A DNA stretch of 43,921 nucleotides from an uncultured Oscillospiraceae bacterium. Its GTDB lineage: Bacteria; Bacillota; Clostridia; Oscillospirales; Oscillospiraceae. Numbering within the stretch: the first letter of the stretch is position 1; each line of letters starts with the position of its first letter. Shown here one piece after another: positions 23,950-30,794 of the stretch. The notes beneath the pieces are model-generated. The model worked only from the letters and a program-made list of their open reading frames with translations, was not told the origin of the DNA and ran no database searches. The position numbers were made by a program, and so were the translations under genes. The DNA lies in NCBI GenBank assembly GCA_910589085.1, contig CAJUSG010000015.1:1-43921 (forward strand). Reading direction: 5' to 3'.

Positions 23950-24182
23950 TTGATCCATCAACATTGGTGGATATTAAGGATGTCCATATTGATACCTCAC
24001 TGCCTGTAGAACAGCGATTAGCCAGCGTGCTTCAGCAAATGAACGGAAATCCGTATTTCTTCTGCAGTAACGGTCTGGTCGTCAAATGCTCTTTTACAAG
24101 GAGAGAAAAGACTGTAAGAGATTTTAGAGGATATATTAGAGCATCTTTAAATCATGGAGGAAAATACATTGAATCTACTTGA
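23931..24182 (+). CDS. Chimeric small ORF: recombinase start fused to a DUF6870-like protein
   Basis: The frame begins at the same AUC codon and ribosome site as the recombinase (see 35096), reads L-C-A-I-Y, then switches to 'IDPSTLVDIKDVHIDTSLPVEQRLASVLQQMNGNPYFF' and 'GLVVKCSFTRREKTVRDF'. This second part resembles the small DUF6870 proteins found in clostridial mobile elements (from memory). An in-frame TTG at 23964 could also start it. It runs 29 bases into the decayed nucleotidyltransferase copy. It looks like a recombination product rather than a native gene. Confidence 0.5.
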   Translation: MLCAIYIDPSTLVDIKDVHIDTSLPVEQRLASVLQQMNGNPYFFCSNGLVVKCSFTRREKTVRDFRGYIRASLNHGGKYIEST

Positions 24183-24938
24183 ACGGCCAGAGTACAATTT
24201 TTTAAAGACTGACCCACATCTCGGCAAACATATTATTTTCCTCACTTATGGGGGCAGCTACGCCTATGGAACCAATGTGGAGGGCTCCGACATTGACATC
24301 CGAGGCTGTACCCTGAACAGCAAGGCCGACCTGCTGGGTATGGGTGACTTTGAGCAGGTGGTGGACGCAGATCTTATCCTGCCGAGGCAAAGGAGCGGCA
24401 CATTTTGGGTTCCTGTGAGAACACCATATTCACGTTCCCAGAGCGCTACCGCAGCTTCACTCCAGAACAGATCAAGCTGTCCGTCGCCCAGGTGGACGGC
24501 GGGCCCCAGGTGGTGGCGGATATCCGCATGGAACAGGTCCCCCTGCGCACCCTCACCGGCATGGTCAGCGAGCTGGTGGAGATTACCCGAAACTACGACA
24601 AAATCCACCACCGAAATAAGAAAAAGGACGACGCCCACCTGAATAAGCACGCCATGCACCTGGTGCGGCTCTATCTCATGTGTCTGGATATCCTGGAGAA
24701 GGAGGAGATCGTCACGTTCCGGGTGGCGGATCACGCTCTGCTGATGGACATCCGGAACGGGCGCTATCAGAGGGAGGATCACGCCTTTAACTCCGCCTTT
24801 TACGACCTGCTGAACGACCTGGAAAAGCGGCTGGACTACGCGAAGGAGCATGCCGCCCTCCCGGAGACGCCCGACCTGGCCCGGATCGAGGCGTTCCAGA
24901 TAGAGGTCAACGAGAGGGTGGTGCGGGATGAAATTTGA
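24154..24938 (+). pseudogene. Decayed second copy of the nucleotidyltransferase
   Basis: It starts like 20391-20406 (same ATGGAGGAAAAT-A-ATTG start region) and is closely similar until a net 232-bp deletion near 24370. That deletion removes most of the catalytic domain after the DID motif and shifts the frame. From 24405 the original frame resumes and runs to 24938, including a 376-bp block identical to copy 1. The product would be truncated and frameshifted. Confidence 0.88.
24476..24851 (+). repeat. 376-bp block identical to 20945-21320
   Basis: Partner of the gene-conversion block in the intact nucleotidyltransferase gene; differences resume at 24475 and 24852. Confidence 0.8.
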
Positions 24939-25981
24939 AATTTCTGTTGAAGTACAAAAAATCCTCCTGACGCTCACCGGCGCCGGCTATGAGGCCTATC
25001 TGGTAGGCGGCTGTGTGCGGGACCTGCTGAGGGGCGTCCAACCTCACGACTGGGATATCTGCACCTCCGCCCGACCGGAGGAGACGGAGGCCTGCTTTGC
25101 CGGGCAGCGGATCATCGAAACCGGTCTAAAGCACGGCACCGTCACTGTATTGGAGGAAGACGAGCCCTATGAGATTACCACCTACCGCACCGAGGGCCCC
25201 TACTCCGACAGCCGCCGCCCGGACTTTGTGGAGTTTGTCTCCAGCTTGGAGGCCGATCTGGCCCGGCGGGACTTTACTATGAATGCAGTCGCTCTGGAGC
25301 TGGACGGCAGCCTGTGGGTAATGTGGGGCTTGCGGTTTGGGGCGGTATTCGGCGATGGGATTGAGAAAAAAACGGCCCAGGCCATCCGCGAAAACCGCCA
25401 TATGCTAAAGCATGTAGCGATGGGACGCATTCATGTGAAGTTGCGTAAGCTGTTAGTGGGAGAGCAAACGGGCGATGTGCTGCGCCAGTACCCAGATGTG
25501 CTGTGCGAGTTTTGGCCGGAGCTGGGACTGCTAGTTGCCCTGGAGCAGAACAATCCTTGGTATTGCTGGGGCTGTTGGAAGTACATGATCCACGCGGTGG
25601 AAGCGGCCCCCTCCAGAACCGGTCCTGCGGATCTTCCATGACATTGGCAAGCCTTGCTGTCGGTCCACCGATGACAAGGGGATCGACTACTTTTACGGAC
25701 AGCCTACCGTCAGCGCCAGGCTGTCCGGTCAAATGCTCCAGACACTGAAATTCGACAACAAAACCCGCCGGCAGGTGGTGACTCTGGTGGAGCACCACGA
25801 TGTACAGATTCCATGCCGGGACCGGTCTATCTGCAAATGGATGGGGCGGTTGGGGCTGGAGGTGGGCCGGGTGCTAAAACGGCTGCTGGAAGAGGTCCTG
25901 AACGGAGAGGTGCAGAACCGCCGGGAAGAACTTTTCGGGATAGTTCTCCGGCCATTCAGCTCCGGCTTCACCGGAGACTAG
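24928..25981 (+). pseudogene. Decayed second copy of the CCA-adding enzyme
   Basis: It starts at an ATG overlapping the preceding copy, as in the intact pair, and keeps 'YLVGGCVRDLLRG', 'HDWDICT' and 'LARRDFTMNA'. A deletion after 'LDGSL' removes the 'EDGLRVMRALRF' region, a frameshift near 25610 ends the frame at 25641, and the HD-domain part continues in another frame ('HDIGKPCCRSTDDKGIDYF' by eye) with a further internal deletion before the end at 25981. It is inactive as a full-length enzyme. Confidence 0.88.
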
Positions 25982-25996
25982 GACCAGTATGCGCCC

Positions 25997-26602
25997 TTAT
26001 TTGCCCAAGGGGAAGCCATACAGCAGATCCTTTTCCTTTTTCTCCATATTCTCGGCGAATTTCTTGACGTTTTCGTCCATAATATAGATAGCGGATATCT
26101 TAAATGCCCTGCGGGCTTCAGGGGATGCAGGCTCGGAGAAATAGATCCCATTCAGGTAGCACAGCATGAGATGCCTGTATTGCTGCCACGCACAGGTGTG
26201 CCGTGCCCAAGTTTCCTGGTACTTTCGAAAATCAAGATGTTTGTTGACTGTGAACAAGGCGGCGAAAAAAACTAAAATCAAAAGCGTGGACAATACTGCG
26301 AAATCGGACACTGCGGCACCGTTTAGAATGGGCGCATGAAATACGGCACATACTGCGCCTAGAAACAGCACGGCCTGGAAAATTCCCCATACAATCAGAA
26401 TGGCTAAAAATTTTCCTTTGCCCTTAAAGTTTTTCGTGTTGTTTTCGCGCATCTTCGTATCGGCAGTCTGGTATGCCCTGGTAAATTCGTCAAGGAAAGC
26501 GACCTCGTCAATCCGCTCTTCCAGGGCGCAGCCAAGACAGGTCCGGGTGTTTTCAATCCAGCACGTCTGCCATTTCAGGAACAACTCATCGGAGTTTGTC
26601 AT
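25997..26602 (-). CDS. SLATT-like two-TM membrane protein (candidate RADAR accessory)
   Basis: This 201-aa protein has two adjacent TM helices at residues about 65-90 and 98-119, cytoplasmic charged ends and, after TM2, the segment 'FRKYQETWARHTCAWQQYRHLMLCYLNG'. This K/R-Y-x-E-T-W-x-R-H pattern is characteristic of SLATT (SMODS- and SLOG-associating two-TM) effectors, which are thought to form pores or disrupt the membrane when an immune system is triggered. SLATT-type genes are reported beside some RADAR loci. Here it is divergently transcribed from the TPR-RdrA-RdrB operon. The ATG has GGAGG 7 bases upstream. The family call is by pattern; confidence moderate. Confidence 0.72.
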   Translation of the reverse strand: MTNSDELFLKWQTCWIENTRTCLGCALEERIDEVAFLDEFTRAYQTADTKMRENNTKNFKGKGKFLAILIVWGIFQAVLFLGAVCAVFHAPILNGAAVSDFAVLSTLLILVFFAALFTVNKHLDFRKYQETWARHTCAWQQYRHLMLCYLNGIYFSEPASPEARRAFKISAIYIMDENVKKFAENMEKKEKDLLYGFPLGK

Positions 26603-26639
26603 GATGCTTCCTCCATCGTACAGCTACAGTGATAATCTC

Positions 26640-26668
26640 ATTATATCACGGCGGCAGTGCCAGCACAA
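26640..26668 (-). promoter_or_regulatory. Promoter of the SLATT-like gene
   Basis: On the minus strand, TTGTGC (plus 26663-26668) and TATAAT (plus 26640-26645) are 17 bp apart. It is divergent from the operon promoter 40 bp away. Confidence 0.65.
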
Positions 26669-26684
26669 TAAAAAGTACGTTCGA

Positions 26685-26699
26685 GTGGAATAAATCCAC
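26685..26699. promoter_or_regulatory. Possible operator between the divergent promoters
   Basis: GTGGA-ATAAA-TCCAC is a perfect 5-5-5 palindrome midway between the two promoters. A regulator binding here could control both; none is obvious nearby. Confidence 0.35.
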
Positions 26700-26708
26700 G
26701 TATAGCTG

Positions 26709-26737
26709 TTGACAAAATGGAGCAGACTATCTATAAT
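26709..26737 (+). promoter_or_regulatory. Consensus promoter of the TPR-rdrA-rdrB operon
   Basis: TTGACA (26709-26714) and TATAAT (26732-26737) with exactly 17 bp between: a perfect sigma-A promoter. The leader to the ATG at 26903 is about 160 nt. Confidence 0.85.
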
Positions 26738-26823
26738 CTTTATGGTGAATTTTACCCTTTTCAACAGGGAGTTGACATAAAAATGCTGATATAAACTCTC
26801 CTCTTGTAGAAATTTGCAAAATT

Positions 26824-26870
26824 CTGCTGCCCCTTGTCAGGCAAACTGGCAATCCGTAGCAGGAGTTTTT
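26824..26870 (+). terminator. Attenuator-like hairpin in the operon leader
   Basis: Inner stem TTGTCAG/CTGGCAA (loop GCAAA) and outer stem CTGCT/AGCAG (26824-26862) with an internal loop, then GAG and five T. It lies 35 bp before the first gene and behind a perfect promoter, so transcription could be attenuated before the operon. I see no anti-terminator by eye. Confidence 0.5.
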
Positions 26871-26902
26871 AAAACCAATACTAAATCAAGGATGGATCTA
26901 AC

Positions 26903-28222
26903 ATGTATTTAAGCATGTTCCGTGTGATCCGAACAGCGGATCAGACTCCCGCAAAGGAAGTGCTGGAGGAGTTCCTGCGCTTTATCGGCTGTATGGTAAA
27001 TGACAATCCGATCACAGACTGGCAGGAAGAACAGCCAGTGGCGGCAGGCACGGAAAACATATTTGATATTTTGCTGTGTCCGGTAATGGACGGCCAGCAA
27101 GCGATTGTGTGTACCCACGAGTGTCTTCCGGGAGAAAACAGACGTGTGCTCTGGACGGATACCACATCTCTGGAAAGGCTACAGGATTACCAGGTGTTGC
27201 TTCAGGAGGTCATTGTGCGCGCCTGGGGGACAGGCGGGGAGCAGAAGGTTCTGAATCAACTCAAGCGGATATGCGACATCTTTTTCCAGTGCAAGCATTC
27301 CTTTCGCATTATCAATATGCTAGAGGTGTATGGACCGCGTTTGCAGTTCGGCGTGGAACAGAGGAAAATCGATGCCGATAAGTCCGAGTTCATTTCTGAC
27401 ATGTATCGCAGCTTCCTGGAAACGGCCCAGGCCCTGGATGAGATCGAGGACCCGTGCCTTTATACCCGCTATGCTAGGATCAACATTGAGCACAAAATCC
27501 GAGGGGTCTGCGCGCAGACTTCTGGCCTGGCGCAAACGGCCAGCCTTGTTCCTGCAAAAGAACTGCTGCGTCAAGCGGAAGAGCTTTATAGCGACTATCC
27601 CGATTACGACGGGATACTGCTTTTGGCGTCTTCGATTTGCAAAAGTGATTCTCTGCTGTACCTGTCCGCATCCAACTATTTCAGACTCCTGCTGGAGACA
27701 GCCCGATCCCATGAGAATTCCTTTAATTCGGTCGCCAACTATGAGTATGGCCGGTATCTGGAGCGGGTTTATCGGGATTGGGACCGTGCAATCCAGTTTT
27801 ACCGGAAAGCGGTGGAATTGAATCCCAAGAATTATCAGGCGCAGTTCAAGCTGGGCTGCTATGAGGCGCAGCACCGGAGAGATTATATCTCAGCGATTGA
27901 AGTGTTCCAAAAACTGCGCGGTAGCATCGCAAAATATTACTCCGGCGACGAGCAACTGGACTATACAAAGCTACCGTTAAGGTGCATCCAGTATTTGTAC
28001 AAGACGGACATCTGGCTATGGATTCTGAACCGGGAATTGCAGTATACAATCTCGGCCGAGTTAAGCCTGGAGCAAGCGCACCAGGACGCGCTGGAATATC
28101 AGGAAAACCGATGCTTGAAGCAGGTTTATGCAAGCGATAAGGCCTACTGGGGCAAGCTTCAGGAATATCACAAGGATAGCCAGCCGGTTCAAATTATGCT
28201 TGCATGTTCCCAGGTTTCCTAA
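26903..28222 (+). CDS. TPR-containing protein, first gene of the RADAR-like operon
   Basis: I do not recognise a named family for this 439-aa soluble protein. Residues 1-130 are mixed alpha/beta ('MYLSMFRVIRTADQTPAKEVLEEFL', 'ENIFDILLCPVMDGQQAIVCTHECL'). The rest is helical with clear TPR character at about 277-340 ('ANYEYGRYLERVYRDWDRAI', 'FYRKAVELNPKNYQAQFKLG', then 'DYISAIEVFQKL'). TPRs bind protein partners, so it may be a sensor or scaffold for the RdrA-RdrB assembly. It lies 46 bp upstream of rdrA on the same strand, behind the operon promoter. I do not recall such a gene in the described RADAR systems. No catalytic motif is visible. The ribosome site (AAGGATGG) is modest. Confidence 0.8.
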   Translation: MYLSMFRVIRTADQTPAKEVLEEFLRFIGCMVNDNPITDWQEEQPVAAGTENIFDILLCPVMDGQQAIVCTHECLPGENRRVLWTDTTSLERLQDYQVLLQEVIVRAWGTGGEQKVLNQLKRICDIFFQCKHSFRIINMLEVYGPRLQFGVEQRKIDADKSEFISDMYRSFLETAQALDEIEDPCLYTRYARINIEHKIRGVCAQTSGLAQTASLVPAKELLRQAEELYSDYPDYDGILLLASSICKSDSLLYLSASNYFRLLLETARSHENSFNSVANYEYGRYLERVYRDWDRAIQFYRKAVELNPKNYQAQFKLGCYEAQHRRDYISAIEVFQKLRGSIAKYYSGDEQLDYTKLPLRCIQYLYKTDIWLWILNRELQYTISAELSLEQAHQDALEYQENRCLKQVYASDKAYWGKLQEYHKDSQPVQIMLACSQVS

Positions 28223-28268
28223 TCCAAATATGGTAACGGCCCGACAGAGAAAGAGGCGATGAAACAGA

Positions 28269-30794
28269 ATGGAGAGCGGAAAGACATTGAATTCCAGCGT
28301 CCAGCGGATTGTTAAACTGGAAAAGCTGTATCAGGATGGCTTGGTCATTGAAGAGCCAAAGGAGCTGGAACATTCCTTAATGCTGCCTGAGTATCGTCGG
28401 GCAGCGGTTATGGTAAGCGAAATCGTACAAAGGGCCGAGCAGTTGAAAGAACCGTATGATGGCACAGCTGTGAACAATATCATTTCCTTTGTGGGCAAAC
28501 GGGGAACAGGCAAGACCTCGGTCATGCGGTCATTCAAGGAATTTTTAAAGAATACGAAATCGGGCGGAGATGTCTCTCTGTTCCAGGCAGGAGAGACATG
28601 GGATCTGCCCGATGAGACCTGTTTTGTAACCCTGAGGTATATCGATACCAGTATTTTAAAGTCCAGCGAAGATGTAATGATCATTGTCCTGACACGCATA
28701 TTCCAATATGTGCGAAAGCTGCTGGAAACACCTTCCTGTTATGGACTGCCAGCGACAGATCAGGAGGAGACACGCTCGCTGTTCCGCAAATTTGAACAGG
28801 TCTATGAGTCGATTATGACTTTGAATGAAAAGCGGACTTTCCACGAGGGGGAGTCTGCGCTCCAGTGTCTGCAAAGTGTAAACAGCAGTTTTTCCTTGGC
28901 GGACAACTTCCGCTGTCTGGTGAAGGAGTTTTTGAAATTTGTAGCGGACAAGGGACAGAGAAATCACCGCAGGCCCTATCTGGTCGTCGCGCTGGACGAC
29001 GTGGATCGCTACATGCCGGACATCCAAAAGGGTGAACTGCAAAAGGACGTATATACCCTGCTGGGCCAGATTGACGAATATATGAAAATTCCTGGTGTCA
29101 TTGTATTGCTGTCCTATGATGAGGTTCTGCTAAGAGACAACTGCCAGAAACATATTGAACAGAAATTTCTGATGGATAGGTACTCGGCGAGGGCCAACGA
29201 GCAGGTTTTACAGTATCTGGAAAAAATTATTCCTAGCCAGCAAAAGATCTATATGCCCAACCTGTCCCGGGTGGATTATGACGATTCGGCCCAATTGCGG
29301 GTTGAAGTAGCCCCGGAGCTCAAGCTGACGGTAAAACAGCTGACTTTAGGATATCTGGCCAGCCAGTATGGCTGCTTTTTTGATGGATTGGGCGATAAGG
29401 AGCACTTTTTTGAAGAACGAAATCTGCGTAGCCTGTCCAAGCTTATGCTGGTTCTTAGATTATCTGACCGGGAAAAGAAGTTGGGGCAGGGCTATCAAAA
29501 GCTCTCAAACTATATCTATAACCGGCTCAACAACTTTGTCCTGAACACAGAGGAAGCGGTTCAGTTCAGTAAGTGGCTGGAGGAACCCATCGACCGCACA
29601 AGCCGGGATATTATAGAGTATGTTCAGGCAGAAATGAAGGGAGGGCTCTTTTTTGCACGCAGCCAGCCGAGCGAAAATTGGGGCAGCAGCTATGGTGAGC
29701 TGATGTACAATCTCTACCGAGCGTCCCACACAGAGACCCCAGGGGAACAAATACTCTCCGAAAAAATGGTTCAAAGTGTTCTGCTGTCTTATTCCATCAC
29801 TCTGCCTCAACTAGTTCAGCGCGGAGACCGGGAGTTAATCAAGAAAATCCTGGGTAGTTCTATTGCCGGACAGTGGGCTAATGATGTTTTGCCGACTTTT
29901 TTTGTGAATCAGAATAACACAAAAATGACGGGGCGCGGCCGCGTGGGTGCGTATAACATAAAGAACGGGTTCGATAGCATTTTTCACTTTTCATATACAA
30001 AAACAGCGGAGGCGGGCAAATTTGAACTGAGGGATTTTATTCAGGCAGTCGAATTGCTGGGGATGTTTTTTACAACGGTGCAGAAGGACGGCTTCCCCAG
30101 CCATCTTTCCCTTGCTTTGGAAATAAGAAAGCCTGACTGGGACTGGAACTCAGACATCGAGTTTGTATTGGGGTCGCAGGCAGACTCGGCATGTTTTAAT
30201 CTGTTCAATTTTGTGGTGAACGCATACAATTGGGAGGAGTATTTTGAACAGCTTCATAAATCCCTTGCCGGTGTGGTCGAGAGCAGGATATCGGAGGAAG
30301 CCGCTTATACAAATGCTTCCGTTGACCAGTTGAGTCTAGTAGTTAACGAGAAAAAACCGGACGGGCTGGCCTTACTCCGCAAATATTCTTTAAAGAACCA
30401 GTTTAAAAAGTGGTCGGAGAATTTCGGCGATTTGGCCATGCCAATTCAGCATTTTGACATGATGTATAATATCTTACGGAGACAGCAGGATGACCGCAAT
30501 CATGGCTTGAGGGCAGAGGCGAATCCCAGCGAGTATTTGGATTCCTGCAGGATCGTATATCAAAATATTCTGGATGAGCTGTATGCACAGGACGAGTTTT
30601 ATAACAAAAGCCGGTGGGGAGACGAGCCGTTCGCCAGCTTTGGGGATACCTTCCTGAATTGCCCGTTCATCTTCTACACCCTGGTGAAGAAAAAAACACA
30701 CGTAACCGAGCTGCTGAAAGACTGGACTGGGCAACTTGTGAATCAACTGCTGGTTCCTATGGCGGATGACAGCTTTCTGAAGCCGAATGGTTAA
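28269..30794 (+). CDS. rdrA: RdrA-like P-loop NTPase of a RADAR-type system
   Basis: This 841-aa protein has a KAP/AAA-like P-loop NTPase core: Walker A GKRGTGKTS at residues 76-84 ('IISFVGKRGTGKTSVMRSF') and Walker B 'YLVVALDDVDRYM' at 237-249, followed by a sensor-like 'IPGVIVLLSYDEVLL'. The long helical C-terminal part has no motif I recognise. Size, P-loop type and the adjoining adenosine-deaminase gene match RdrA, the ring-forming ATPase that is reported to assemble with RdrB in RADAR. It would sense infection and activate the deaminase. The stop codon overlaps the rdrB start by 8 bp. The ribosome site of the ATG at 28269 is weak, which suggests coupling or low expression. Confidence 0.85.
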   Translation: MESGKTLNSSVQRIVKLEKLYQDGLVIEEPKELEHSLMLPEYRRAAVMVSEIVQRAEQLKEPYDGTAVNNIISFVGKRGTGKTSVMRSFKEFLKNTKSGGDVSLFQAGETWDLPDETCFVTLRYIDTSILKSSEDVMIIVLTRIFQYVRKLLETPSCYGLPATDQEETRSLFRKFEQVYESIMTLNEKRTFHEGESALQCLQSVNSSFSLADNFRCLVKEFLKFVADKGQRNHRRPYLVVALDDVDRYMPDIQKGELQKDVYTLLGQIDEYMKIPGVIVLLSYDEVLLRDNCQKHIEQKFLMDRYSARANEQVLQYLEKIIPSQQKIYMPNLSRVDYDDSAQLRVEVAPELKLTVKQLTLGYLASQYGCFFDGLGDKEHFFEERNLRSLSKLMLVLRLSDREKKLGQGYQKLSNYIYNRLNNFVLNTEEAVQFSKWLEEPIDRTSRDIIEYVQAEMKGGLFFARSQPSENWGSSYGELMYNLYRASHTETPGEQILSEKMVQSVLLSYSITLPQLVQRGDRELIKKILGSSIAGQWANDVLPTFFVNQNNTKMTGRGRVGAYNIKNGFDSIFHFSYTKTAEAGKFELRDFIQAVELLGMFFTTVQKDGFPSHLSLALEIRKPDWDWNSDIEFVLGSQADSACFNLFNFVVNAYNWEEYFEQLHKSLAGVVESRISEEAAYTNASVDQLSLVVNEKKPDGLALLRKYSLKNQFKKWSENFGDLAMPIQHFDMMYNILRRQQDDRNHGLRAEANPSEYLDSCRIVYQNILDELYAQDEFYNKSRWGDEPFASFGDTFLNCPFIFYTLVKKKTHVTELLKDWTGQLVNQLLVPMADDSFLKPNG

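Noticed and set aside
23964..24182. Native DUF6870 gene starting at TTG 23964
   Set aside because: No ribosome site there and the upstream codons are part of the recombinase repeat; better read as a recombination chimera.
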